This document shows, piece by piece, positions 11,269 through 23,651 of a stretch of DNA of 64,000 nt. The notes below the pieces were generated by a model that saw only the letters and a list, made by a program, of their open reading frames with translations, had not been told where the DNA came from and searched no databases. The translations under genes and the position numbers were made by a program. The DNA is taken from assembly GCF_032884065.1 (NCBI RefSeq), contig NC_088863.1:58532628-58596627 (forward strand), read 5' to 3'. Each line of letters starts with the position of its first letter. The stretch's first letter is position 1. The DNA is from Artemia franciscana (lineage: Eukaryota; Arthropoda; Branchiopoda; Anostraca; Artemiidae).

Positions 11269-12110
11269 TCTATATATATAAAAATAAGTTGTCTGTGGAT
11301 CTGTGGATGGATCAGGTGACGTCACCTGAAAAAACTGGATCAGGTGACGTCAAAACTGAAAAAACTAAAAAAAGGCAAAAACTACAAAAAAAAACTAAAA
11401 ACTAATAAAAAAAATAAAAAAGCTAAAAAACTAAAAAAACTAAAAAAAGGCAAAAACTACAAAAAAAACTAAAAACTAATAAAAAAGCTAAAAAACTAAA
11501 AAAACTAAAAAAAGGCAACAACTACAAAAAAAACTAAAAACTAATAAAAAAAATAAAAAAGCTAAAAAACTAAAAAAACTAAAAAAAGGTAAAAAACTAA
11601 AAAAAACTAAAAACTAAAAAAAACTAAAAAAAAGGAAAAAACTGAAAAATAAGCTAAAATAAAGGTAAAAACCAATAAAAAACTAAAAAAAAACTGAAAA
11701 AACTAAAAAAAGGCAAAAACTACAAAAAAACTAAAAACTAATAAAAAAAAGTAAAAAAGCTAAAAAACTAAAAAAACTAAAAAAACTAAAAAAAGGTAAA
11801 AAACTAAAAAAAATAAAAAATAAAAAAAAACTAAAAAAAGGAAAAAACTGAAAAATAAGCTAAAATAAAGGTAAAAACCAATAAAAAACTAAAAAGAAAA
11901 AAAGGAAAAAACTAAAAAAAAATTTCATCTAAAAAACTAAAAAAAACTAAAAAAGGTAAAAACTAAAAGAACTAAAAAAGAAAAAAATAAATGACGACAC
12001 TCAAAGAGAAAGCGACCAGGACAAAAGGAATGTTCGATTAGCAATCAACAAAGCACCGGGACACAGGGAGTATAAATGACGACCAGGACATAAGTAAAAA
12101 AAAAAAACTA
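11269..12110 (+). mobile_element. Tandem unit 3
   Basis: It is separated from the preceding CTAG (11,249-11,252) by only 16 bp of TA-rich DNA. It begins TC plus TATATATATAAAAAT and has the CRE palindrome at 11,313-11,328. Its internal order matches unit 1. This junction is a direct 3'-to-5' joint between consecutive Helitron derivatives. Confidence 0.75.
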
Positions 12111-12957
12111 TCTATATATATAAAAATAAGTTGTCTGTGGATCTGTGGATCGTGGATCAGGTGACGTCACCTGAAAAAACTGGATCAGGTGACGTCAAAA
12201 CTGAAAAAACTAAAAAAAGGCAAAAACTACAAAAAAAAACTAAAAACTAATAAAAAAAATAAAAAAGCTAAAAAACTAAAAAAACTAAAAAAAGGCAAAA
12301 ACTACAAAAAAAACTAAAAACTAATAAAAAAGCTAAAAAACTAAAAAAACTAAAAAAAAGGCAAAAACTACAAAAAAACTAAAAACTAATAAAAAAAATA
12401 AAAAAGCTAAAAAACTAAAAAAACTAAAAAAACTAAAAAAAGGTAAAAAACTAAAAAAACTAAAAACTAAAAAAAACTAAAAAAAAGGAAAAAACTGAAA
12501 AATAAGCTAAAATAAAGGTAAAAACCAATAAAAAACTAAAAAAAAAACTGAAAAAACTAAAAAAAGGCAAAAACTACAAAAAAACTAAAAACTAATAAAA
12601 AAAAGTAAAAAAGCTAAAAAACTAAAAAAACTAAAAAAACTAAAAAAAGGTAAAAAACTAAAAAAAATAAAAAATAAAAAAAAACTAAAAAAAGGAAAAA
12701 ACTGAAAAATAAGCTAAAATAAAGGTAAAAACCAATAAAAAACTAAAAAGAAAAAAAGGAAAAAACTAAAAAAAAATTTCATCTAAAAAACTAAAAAAAC
12801 TAAAAAAGGTAAAAACTAAAAGAACTAAAAAAGAAAAAATAAATGACGACACTCAAAGAGAAAGCGACCAGGACAAAAGGAATGTTCGATTAGCAATCAA
12901 CAAAGCACCGGGACACAGGGAGTATAAATGACGACCAGGACATAAGTAAAAAAAAAA
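12111..12957 (+). mobile_element. Tandem unit 4
   Basis: It corresponds to unit 2: TC at 12,111, GTGGATCGTGGATCAGG leader, CRE palindrome 12,158-12,173, A-rich body and closing minisatellite piece. Units 3 and 4 plus their tail repeat the unit 1, unit 2, tail layout. Confidence 0.75.

Positions 12958-13723
<766 letters not shown>

Positions 13724-13795
<72 letters not shown>
13724..13795. repeat. (TA)n microsatellite
   Basis: About 72 bp of TA between a plus-strand CTAG on the left and the tail end of a minus-strand helicase fragment on the right. Confidence 0.9.
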
Positions 13796-13798
<3 letters not shown>

Positions 13799-14417
13799 TT
13801 TAACTACGTAAAACTTGCGAATATACAACATTCTTTGCTGTCCCATTGTCTGTGCATATAAATAGATTGTCAGGTTTACCGACTCTTGAACATGCAACAT
13901 ATAATGGTCCATGGGAAAACAATCCGTATTCAGATCTATACCTCATGATTCTAATGATTGCCCTTGAGCTTTGTTGATGGTGATTGCTAATCGACCATTC
14001 CCTGAGTCGCCATCGTCATTTATATATCCCCCTGTGCACCCCGGCGTCCCCTTTGTAGTTATGTCCCTGTGTCCCGGTCGTCATTTATATTCCCTGTGTC
14101 CCGGTCGTCATTTGTGTCCCGGTCCTTTTAGTTTTTTTATTAATTTTTAGTTTTTTTTTAGTTTTTGCCTTTTTTTAGTTTTTTCAGTTTTTTTTTGGTT
14201 TTTAGTTTTTTACCTTTTTTTAGTTTTTTTAGTTTTTTAGCTTTTTTAGTTTTTTTTCTTTTTAGTTTTTTTTGTAGTTTTTACCTTTTTTAGTTTTTTT
14301 TCTTCTTTTGTTTTAGTGTGAAATAATTCAGACGTCATATGCGGACAAACACGACGTCACCTCGACAGACAGACAGACATACATAACCCACAAACAACTT
14401 ATTTTTATATATATTTA
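13796..14417 (-). mobile_element. Minus-strand short Helitron derivative
   Basis: Read on the minus strand, it has a worn 5' end near 14,417, a CTGTCTGTC leader with GACGTC sites, a T-rich/A-rich body (14,125-14,320), minisatellite (14,000-14,125) and a helicase-tail fragment (13,800-14,000). It has no hairpin or CTAG of its own; it runs into the TA tract at 13,795. Confidence 0.65.
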
Positions 14418-14840
14418 TTCATATTTTTTTAGTTTTCTTTTTCTCTTTTATTTTTCAGTTTTTTCCTTTTTTTTAGTTTTTTTCTTTTTAGTTTTTATTT
14501 TTTTTTTAGTTTTTTACCTTTTTTTAGTTTTTTTTAGTTTTTTTAGTTTTTTAGCTTTTTTAGTTTTTTTATTAGTTTTTATTTTTTTTGTAGTTTTTGC
14601 CTTTTTTTATTTTTTTCAGTTTTTTTTAGTTATTAGATTTTTACCTTTTTTTAGTTTTTTTTAGTTCTTTAGCTTTTTTATTTTTTTTTTCTTTTTAGTT
14701 TTTTTTGTAGTTTTTACCTTTTTTAGTTTTTTTCTTCTTTTGTATTAGTGTGAAATAATTCAGACGTCATATGCGAACAAACATGACGTCACCTGATCCA
14801 TCCACAGATCCACACACAGACAACTTATTTTTATATATAT

Positions 14841-14843
<3 letters not shown>
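14418..14843 (-). mobile_element. Second minus-strand Helitron 5' portion
   Basis: The TC start on the minus strand is at 14,843, with a CRE leader near 14,786-14,795 and an A-rich body to about 14,425. It abuts the previous element's 5' end, so two 5' ends lie in tandem on the minus strand, mirroring units 1-2 and 3-4 on the plus strand. Confidence 0.65.
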
Positions 14844-14908
<65 letters not shown>

Positions 14909-14911
<3 letters not shown>

Positions 14912-15868
14912 ACTACGTAAAACTCTCGAATATAAAACATTCTTCACCGTCCCATTGTATGTGCATATAAATAGATTGTCAGGTTTACCGACTCTTGAAC
15001 ATGCAACATATAATTGTCCATGGGAAAAACAATCTGTATTCAGATCTATACCACACTATTCTAATGATTGCCTTTGAGTTTTGTTGATGATGATTGCTAA
15101 TCAAACATTCCCTGTGTCCCCGTCGTCATTTATATATCCCTCTGTGCCCCCCAGCGTCCTTGTTGTTGTTGTTTCCCTGTGTCCCGGTTTTCATTTGTGT
15201 CCTAGTGTCCAAGTCTGTATTCCCTGTGTCCCGGTCGTTATTTTTGTCCCGGTCGTCATTTGTGTTCCGGTGTCCCGGTCTGTAATTTCTCTTTGAGTGT
15301 CCTGCTCGTAATTTATATTCCCTGTGTCCCGGTCGTCATTTGTGTCGCGGTGCTTTTTTAATGGTGATTGCTAATCGAACATTCCTTGTGTCCCGGTCGC
15401 TTTCTCTTTGAGTGTCCCGGTCGTCATTTATATTCCCTATGTCCCGGTGTCCCGGTCGTCATTTGTGTCCCGATGTCCCGGTCTGTAATTTCGTCAGTCG
15501 ACACACATGACGTCAGTCGGCACACAAACATGACGTCACTCGACACAATGACGACCGGGACACTCAAAGATAAATTGCAGACTGGGTTACCGGGACACAG
15601 GGACACAACTACAACGGGGACGCCGGGGGGCACAGGGGGATATATAAATGACGACGGTGACACAGGGAATGTTCGATTAGCAATCACCATCAACAAAGCT
15701 CAAGGGCAATCATTAGAATCATCAGGTATAGATCTGAATACGGATTGTTTTTCCCATGGACAATTATATGTTGCATGTTCAAGAGTCGGTAAACCTGACA
15801 ATCTATTTATATGCACAGACAATGGGACAGCGAAGAATGTTGTATATTCGCAAGTTTTACGTAGTTAA
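14909..15868. repeat. Large inverted repeat of helicase-tail and minisatellite modules
   Basis: The left arm (about 14,909-15,190) is a minus-strand helicase tail plus minisatellite. The right arm (about 15,590-15,868) is a plus-strand helicase tail plus minisatellite. The arms are about 280 bp and clearly reverse complementary. The centre is more minisatellite (15,190-15,590) with an orientation change near 15,500-15,550 around TGACGTCA pieces. The right-arm tail has no internal stop from NVRLAITINKAQG to VLRS (15,668-15,868). Confidence 0.7.
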
Positions 15869-16146
15869 AGGAACATAACGCTTTACCAACTCAGCTACTT
15901 CGGCTTGAATACATTCGTTTTTGAATTGGTATATGATGAAATAATTCAGACTTCATATGCGGACAGACAGACAGATACACAAACAAACAACTTATTTTTT
16001 CTTAAATACTTATAATGACGTCATATACTAAGCATCGTCATAACAAACATAACGACAACTAACTTCATGACGACATACAGCTCAATCCTTATAATGACGT
16101 CAGTCGACAGACAGACAAACAACTTATTTTTATATATATAGATAGA
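15869..16146 (-). mobile_element. Minus-strand Helitron 5' region with tRNA-like fragment
   Basis: The minus-strand 5' end is at 16,142-16,146, touching the CTAG of the next minus-strand element. The leader has a CRE at 16,096-16,103 and an inner 5'-like start near 15,990. At 15,869-15,905 is the first half of the tRNA-like module (inverted), cut off within the anticodon region, joined to the same AATTGGTATATGATGAAAT flank seen at about 1,810 and 2,900. Confidence 0.6.
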
Positions 16147-16305
16147 CTAGCTGTTGGGATGGCGCTTCCCGCCAACCCAACACCTAGTTGGTGGGGGCGC
16201 TCCGCGCCACCCCCCCAAGCCCACCCCCGCGCGTAAGTCGTTACGTGCCATATTAGCTACGTGCCATTGTAGTTGTGTCCCTGTGTCCCACCTGTGAATA
16301 TAGAA

Positions 16306-16373
<68 letters not shown>

Positions 16374-17032
16374 ATATATTTATATGTTTTTAACTACGTA
16401 AAACTTGCGAATATACAACATTCTTTGATGTCCCATTGTCATTGCATATAAATAGATTGTCAGATTTTACCTGATTATTCTAATGATTGCCCTTGAGCTT
16501 TGTTGATGGCGATTGCTAATCGAACATTCCCTGTGTCCCCGTCGTCATTTATATATCCCCCTGTGCCCCCGGCATCCCCCTTGTAGTTGTGTCCCTGTGT
16601 CCCGGTCGTCATTTATATTCCCAGTATCCCGGTCGTCATTTGTGTCCCAGTCTGTAATTTCTCTTTGAGCGTCCCGGTCGTCATTTATATTCCCGGTGTC
16701 CCGGTCGTCATTTATATCTCCCGGTCGTTATTTGTGTCCCAGTGTCCCAGTCTGTAATTTCTCTTTGAGCGTCCCGGTCGTCATTTATATTCCCGGTGTC
16801 CCGGTCGTCATTTATATCTCCAGGTCGTTATTTGTGTCCCAGTGTCCCAGTCTGTATTTTCTCTTTGAGTGTCCCGGTCGTCATTTATATTCCCTGTGTC
16901 CCGGTTTTTAGTTTTCTTTTTCTCCTTTATTTTTCAGTTTTTTTCCTTTTTTTAGTTTTTTTTTCTTTTTCAGTTTTTAGTTTTTTTATTAGTTTTTTTT
17001 TTCTTTTTAGTTATATATATAGATATATAAAA
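16147..17032 (-). mobile_element. Minus-strand short Helitron derivative at cluster edge
   Basis: CTAG 16,147-16,150, an imperfect hairpin 16,153-16,181, the terminal block to about 16,305, (TA)n 16,308-16,387, a helicase-tail remnant with internal deletion (16,390-16,529), minisatellite (16,530-16,905, itself duplicated) and a T-rich tract to about 17,012. The cluster ends at a short TA run near 17,032. A convincing 5' end is missing. Confidence 0.65.
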
Positions 17033-18219
17033 AAAATCGAAGGTATGTCTGTCTGTTGGTGTATGTCTGTCCTTCCACTTTGCACTACTTACCAAGTTTT
17101 AAGTATAAAATATTTACCCCCTCCCCCCAAGGCCCCTTAGATAATTTTTGTAAAGACTAAAATTAGAGAACCCTGAACAGGTTTACTTGACAGCTCTTTC
17201 TCGTCAAATTATTAATATTTCCAAAAACATTTAATTAGCGGGTTAGTGAATTACGAATGTTATCATCTAACACATTTCAGTATTTATAAAATTTCTTTGT
17301 TGATAAATTTATGAATTTACTACACAACATTGTGGTTAATCGCGTATTTGGGGAGGCCTTTGAGTTGATTTGCTTGTAATAGGGAAAGCGGTACAAAGTT
17401 GTTTCACATTTAAGGACAGACATCTGACTATGCGGGGACCATAAGCAGTTCCATATCAATACAATGTCAATCGTAGTCATAAGGATGTTGTACATAATAG
17501 GGTTTGTGTTCCGCTGCTTCCTATTCCTTTCGTCATGTACTAATTTCCTTACATTTAACTGAACTTGGTGGCTAATTTCTATTGTTGTGGCGTATTTCTA
17601 TCTTTAGAGTGTCATGAACTATTTGCTCTGTTTTAGTGGGGCTGTACTTCAACTGTGATGCAAGTCCAAAACTTTTAACTTTAGTTTCCAATTACCTCTA
17701 TGTAGCCATTAATCCCCTCAGAAAACATACGTATTAGGTGAGCTAAACTCGTTTGTAAAGCTGAAATTGAGTTTTCAAAGACTTTATTTAAATCTTCCAT
17801 AATAGCAGCAATCAGCTCTTGTATTTAACTAAGATGTATAGCCAGTGACAGTCTATTATTTGTCATTTTGTACAGCAACTCATATTCTTTGGCATTTAGC
17901 TTAAAGCAGATAGCGCAAAGCCATTTTAAACAGCTGTCACACTTAGGTGTGACTACAAAATCTTCTAGGCCAATATTACAAGTAGCGAAAATCTCTTTAT
18001 CCTCATATGGACTTTATTAAGGGTATTTGACCCCCACCCCCCAATGTTTGTCTGACTCTTAAAATTGTAACAAAATTGAATATATATAAAAAAATCGATG
18101 TTTGTTTTTATAATTTTTTTCATAACCAATCCCCCTCCAAAAAAAAATCAATGATGCAGCTGAGATTTGTGGCCTTATAGCCAAGTTATGAATTAGTTGA
18201 CGTCTTGAATTCACGGGCA
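17033..18219. other. Unassigned intergenic DNA
   Basis: It starts with a CTGTCTGTTGGTGTATGTCTG stretch that resembles a transposon leader, but I see no matching end. Several short frames exist, none with recognisable motifs. Both strands were considered and no gene is supported. Confidence 0.4.
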
Positions 18220-18396
18220 TATTTAGAGCAACATCTAGGGGGGAGGGGGTGACAAAGGTACCAATAATTGACCAAATTGATAAATTTATTCTAAAAAAAG
18301 AGTGAAAAAAAGAAGAATAAACAGGGATAGACCGCGCAAGAAAAATCTCGTGGGGCCCAGAGCCCTCAGGCCCTTTTGAATCCGCCAGTGCTTGAA
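18220..18396 (+). repeat. Dispersed repeat shared with 44.7-44.95 kb
   Basis: GTGACAAAGG.ACCAATAATTG, ACCAAATTGATAAATTTATTCT and AGAGTGAAAA recur in the same order at about 44,785-44,850, with a similar GTGGGGCCCAGAG... continuation ending in a CCGCCAGT-like sequence. The copies are diverged. The element type is unknown. Confidence 0.55.
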
Positions 18397-18959
18397 TTAA
18401 GACACACCTGTCACCTGTCTTAAATTGGATATCTCATGGACATTATTATATCAGTAAAGAGCCTTAGTTTTTTCAATATTTTATAAAGCTTCCTGCCTAT
18501 ATTTCCTGAGCTACATAAGAAGAGCCTTAATCATCATTACAATAGCCTTCAAGCTGTGTGGACAGATAATAGTATGAGAATAACTACCGAATTATTTTTG
18601 AATGTGCGGACTAATTCATTATCATAACCGAATTATCTTTTTCTGATTGAAAAAATAAGCGAGCAGAAGTTGGGGGGGTGGGGGTTCAGTTGTAAGTTCT
18701 GTCGTACCTATTGATAGCAGTGTCTCCCTAAAACTGCCGAGGATATGTATCAGAAGTCTACCTTGCTTATTGGTGTCTGAGCACTTCAAATAGTCTTATC
18801 AACTGTGACGTTTGTCTTATAATCTGGCTCCACCCATGGACTGATTTGCTAAATTGCGAATCTTGCATTTGAAAAATGATCTGAAACGTGGAGAGTAAAG
18901 CTGGAGAAAACTTAATTCAAAAAACAGCATTAAACTTTTCAGTGTGAGCTAAGTAAGAA
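18397..18959. other. Unassigned intergenic DNA
   Basis: AT-rich sequence with no supported reading frame, RNA gene or repeat. A G-rich run near 18,670 is the only compositional feature. Confidence 0.35.
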
Positions 18960-21900
18960 AAAGAGAGTGGCGATATTGCGAACACAGCTGTGTTATTTTT
19001 GATGCTAATGATATTTGGCTTGCTAAGAAGTTCAGCTGTTCCGAGGCCAACCTGTCAATGATGCCATCTCAGCCTAACAAAGGTACTGACAATTTGGCTA
19101 ATATAATAAAAGATGTCAAATTCTATGGTGAAAAGAAAATTTCTCAGCCTTGCTTCGTGATATTTGCATGGGAAGAAGTACCAGGGATTTTTGGTTAATT
19201 TTAGACTCCATTTACTAGGTTGGCTAACTAACTTACAGCCAAGTTTAACAGCCTTATTCAATTAGAGGGCCAGTCATAACCAACTCTTGCCTTCCCCGTT
19301 GATTTTCCGGTCCCTCCAGCATATGTAGTTGCACTAACAAACCTGCCTAAAGGACTGAATGATTCCTGTATAGACTCTTGTATAGAAGATCCGACTAAAT
19401 GTACGGGATTAAATCTTTCAATATTGATGAACTGAAACCACAAAAGGATAAATCTAAATTTGCTGTTAGGGATCAAGACTGAGCGAAATCCGTCGCTCAG
19501 GCTATTGGGAGTATTAACTCCGTTAGTTAAAGCCAGAATAAGTGAATCATCGTTCTTTGGTATAATAAGTAGCGTATTTAATACTTTACATAAACACGAT
19601 TTGTGCTTAGGAGAAGCCGTGCATGAGACCATTAGAATGCGTTCAGTGTGGGCCTAGCGTGCATCCCTGTTACAGCTTTAATTGTAAAAGCTTGTTAGAG
19701 CCTGTTCCAGCTGTAATCTTGCAACACGAATAGTCATTAACTATTTACCACAAACTCTATCCTAAAGATTGTTTTCTGGAATATAAATAGCGGAATCCTG
19801 CTCAATATACCCTAATTTCAATAGTTGACGTCTGATTTTGACGTAGTTTATCTCCAAGAGCACTTCCTGACAGCAAAAGGGCTTGATCGGCCTCGGTTAC
19901 GTGATTTCACTAATATGTTTAGTATACCTGCTAAGCTAACAGGTAGAGACAGGCCATCTGGTGGGACTACCATACTCACAAGCAGTTGTTTAAATGCCTG
20001 TCTTTATAGGGAGTCGGACGTTTTATTGGCATTAAATAGCCGATTCAGTTGTTGTTTTTTTTTCTCTGTTTACTTGTTAACTGATTTTAGGGAAATCCCA
20101 GTCTGAAACGAAATTCAATACAGCTGTCAGTCAGCTCTCGTTTATGGTAATAGCTGCCAGAAGTGAAATCTGTTTTGCATTATAGCTGAAGATATTAACT
20201 GTAACCACAAAGATTTGTAGAAACCTCACGTTTATGTTCTGCGGGTCTGACGAGAAGAATTCTGTGTCACGGCATTACCAGCATAAATGTCTCTGACCGC
20301 ATTTTTATCTCGAGTACACTGGATCTGACCAAAATTCCAAACCCCGCTCCCAAGTTAGCCAAATATTGAAAGTTAAAATGGACTTCGGTGAAACTGATCT
20401 GCAGCTTCCTTTATAGTATCTCTTATAGGACCTTAAACAAAATAAAAGTCTTTTCCTTATTCTTCAGAAGCGTTCAATGATTCCAGAGAGAGACATACAA
20501 ATTTTGCTTGATAGTTACTGTGCAATAATAACTCACGCCCTGCGATGCATAGAAAAGGCTGTTGTTCCTATCCGTCAAGTGAGATTAGGTTGTAATTTTT
20601 CCAACTGGACACGAACTTTTAATCGGGTCATGGCATGCATTCACGTAAAGTCGCCAATGCAGATCGATTGTGAACGTCCCCACAAAGGTATTGTTAATGC
20701 TATTAAACTGGAGTCTAACTGGAAATTTGTGGAATATTTGTAAAAACACTTAACTGATCTTAATGATAATTAGTTTCAATTTCTCAGATACAACCCACAG
20801 CAAGTGTAGAAGTTTATCAAGAAGGGAAAGAGTTAAAATTGTAAACAGTAAGAAAACAGACCTTGGAAAGCGAGTGTAGCTTTTACTTCTGTGTCAAATT
20901 TTTCTCCACCTGATCAAGAGCTGGAATATAAATTTGAGCAACAAGTAGAGTTTAGATTACAATGAACTTTAAGCGACAGAGGCTTTGCTACGTTGGTTTG
21001 GTAGATTTGGTATTTGGTAGGAAAATTGAAAAAGAAAAATTTGAGAGTCAGTGATCTAATTTAATCTAATTTTTTGGCAGTGCTTTTGTTTTCTTCAAAC
21101 ATCTGACCTTCATTTACCAGATGATATTTAACGGTGGTTTAGTGCCCGATAGATTCTATGTATTTGATTAAAAAGGAGAAAGATCTCACTACCTGTTCTT
21201 CATAACGGCCCATAACTGTTGCACCGGTTTTCTGTAAACTCCTTGAGCTTCTTTTTAATACCAGATTACTGAAACTTGTAACCCACCAGGTTTTCAGTTA
21301 TGTTTTTAAAAGGTTGTTAACAGTAAACAAGTGCATTGCCTTACTGCAAACATTCTGCTTAATTCTTATAGATCACATAAAACATTTTATTTTGCAGGAC
21401 ATGATGATCAATGAGCGCTTGGCTCTGGGTTTTCACGCATAAATGCTGCTTTTGACTTCCAACAGTGGTGTTGTTTGTTCTATAATTACCGTTTTTAAAA
21501 AGATGTACAGGAATCTGTAAGTAAATTGAGGTACCCAAGGTCCAGGTCCAAAAGTTACTACCTTTCTAAGTGATTCCTCTACGTAAGGATATATTTCGGG
21601 GACCAGTTACATCACCCCTGCCGCAAAATAACAGAAACATTGAACCACAATAGTTGCCTTTGAAATGTATAAATATCTCGTTCTTAAATTATACTACTAA
21701 ATCTTTAATATTAACAGGTCCTTGTCGCAGATTGAATAAGATTTTCGTATTTTGAGCATAGAAGAATGAACCGGTTGGTTTAGTCTCCTACCGATCGAAA
21801 AGCAATCTTAGTATTTAGCTGTAAAGCTAAAGATAGATGTTCGGTTACCGCTGTTTTGGTGATACAAATGTTGTTCCTGTTTAACAGCTTACATATCTTG

Positions 21901-22436
21901 GTTTACCGATTTCGCCTGATGACAAGTATACGCGTAAATTACTGATCTTGCATTTCTCTGACGAAATTCACAACGGGTTAAGTATTCTGGTCATAGTAAA
22001 TGTCTCTACAATCCCCTTCTCCTTGCAAGTCTTCATTACGCTTTAATGTAGCATGCTCTGACAATTTTTCATTTTTGGATTATTCTAGTTGAAAAGGACA
22101 AACACACAACCTGATCAACATTCTTTAAAAACACCTTTTTAATCTCCCGCATTGGACGAAGAACACTTGTGTCTAAGAAAAATATAAAATAGTATAAATT
22201 AGCAGGTTCACATTAGGTCCGCACCTAGCTATATGTCGCACTGTAGTAATACACTAGTGGTACACTAAGTCTGATGTTCCCTGTTGTTCCAATTATCTAT
22301 TTTCTTATGTTTGTAGCTGTGCATGTTTGCTTTTCTTTCTTTCGTTTTCTTTTCATACTCCATGTTGGTAAATCTGTTCACTTGATCATGGGCAATAAAA
22401 TGAAATAAAAATAAAAATGGGAAAAAAATAATAAAT
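18960..22436 (+). pseudogene. Degenerate LINE (non-LTR retrotransposon)
   Basis: Fragments in order: a gag-like part with LTNLPKGLNDSCIDSC (about 19,335-19,380), then VQCGPSVHPC near 19,640, which resembles a worn zinc knuckle; an endonuclease part with FDVVYLQEHFLTAKGLDRPR and RPSGGTTILTS (about 19,828-19,985); linker and reverse-transcriptase pieces with RDIQILLDSYCAIITHALRC (about 20,485) and FNGGLVPDRF (about 21,125). It ends in an A-rich AATAAAATGAAATAAAAATA tail near 22,390-22,436. Frames are broken by many stops and indels. The order gag, EN, RT, A-rich end fits a LINE; I do not assign a clade. The 5' boundary is approximate. Confidence 0.65.
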
Positions 22437-23323
22437 ATGTCTTTGTTCTTCATTTTTGCTTATCATTACTTCAACAACTTTCTCAGTGCCTTTTGTTTAC
22501 TTGGTCGGATTGATCTTATTATATTCCACAGTTTAGGATGGTCATTTTCACCCTTTAATTTACATTTCTTGGGTCGTTATCTTCCCCTTGTCTCATTGAT
22601 CCAATACATTCATTTTAAGCAATTGCTATTTCACATTTTTATCCTTTAGGTATTAGAAAACTTCTGAAAACTAATTTTGTAAACAGAATCATTACAGTTG
22701 AGTTTTAATCTTGGCTAGGTTACTTGTGTAATTTCGTGTGCGTCATAGATACTAAAAACGATGCAACTACTCTTGAGCTAAAAACATTTATGCTCTTGAA
22801 ATATGCTTTTCAATATGACATCACTCACATAAATTTTTTCTCTCATGAAGAATCTTAACAAAATCTTTGAGGCTCGTAACGTATCTGAATAGTTTTTTCA
22901 GGCCAGAAAGCCCTAAAATGCCTATTTTCCAAAAAAAAATAACACAGAACGCCAGTAATCTAACTTGTAGGTTATTCAATTGTCCTCTAGGTTTTATGGA
23001 GCTTCTGAAAACACCTTTTGCATAAAGACTAGTTACACTTGATATTTCAAACTTGACAAAATTTCTTGTGTAATTTTGCATGCATACTAGACAGTAAAAA
23101 CTGTAAAACCACTACTGAGGCGAATATGACGTATGTATGTTTTTGATAGGTGTTTATAATTATGACGTAACTCACGAGATTTTTTTCCAAAATTATGACC
23201 CTTATCAAATTTTTCAAACTCGTGACCTATATAGATTGTTTTTTGTTTTTTTTAGGCCAGAAAATCCTAGAGTGACAATATTCCCAAAAAATATTGACTC
23301 CGTTTGGAAGAAAAAATATATAA
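22437..23323. repeat. Unassigned DNA with diverged ~345-bp direct repeat
   Basis: The stretch 22,818-22,945 (ACTCACATAAATTTTTT ... AGGCCAGAAAGCCCTA) is echoed at 23,168-23,305 (ACTCACGAGATTTTTTT ... AGGCCAGAAAATCCTA). The copies are clearly diverged. No coding potential is supported. The Helitron block begins at 23,324. Confidence 0.45.
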
Positions 23324-23472
23324 TCTGTATATATAAAAATAAGTTGTCTGTGTGTGTGTTTGTGTGTGTCGAGTGACGTCATGTTTGTGTGTCGACTGAC
23401 GTCATGTTTGTTGATTGACGAAATTACACACCGGGACATCGGGACACAAATGACGACCGGGACACCGGGACA
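23324..23472 (+). mobile_element. Truncated Helitron 5' end
   Basis: TCTGTATATATAAAAATAAG at 23,324, a GTGTGTGTTTGTGTG leader, CRE sites near 23,373 and 23,396, then a short minisatellite piece to about 23,472, where a complete 5' end begins. It is a second, short 5' end placed in front of the longer element, as seen elsewhere in the window. Confidence 0.65.
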
Positions 23473-23536
23473 TCTATCTATATATCTATCTATATATATA
23501 AAAATAAGTTGTCTGTCTGTGTGTCTGTCTGTCAGG

Positions 23537-23623
23537 TGACGTCATGTTTCTGTGTCGACTGACGTCATGAAGTTAGTTGTCGTCATTTTTGCTATGACGG
23601 TGACGTCATTAAAGATATTTAAG
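23537..23623 (+). promoter_or_regulatory. Triple CRE cassette and TATA-like box
   Basis: Perfect TGACGTCA at 23,537-23,544, 23,560-23,567 and 23,601-23,608, followed by ATATTTAAG at 23,615-23,623. ORF1 starts at 23,652, about 30 bp after the TATA-like box. TGACGTCA is the established CREB/ATF binding site. The order is kept in at least four other copies, which argues for function. Transcription itself is not shown. Confidence 0.55.
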
Positions 23624-23651
23624 ACATATATGTTCACGTAGAAATCTATTA

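Noticed and set aside
19258..19632. Minus-strand 124-codon frame
   Set aside because: It is antisense to the LINE gag-like region, whose plus-strand reading is supported by its order with endonuclease and RT fragments.
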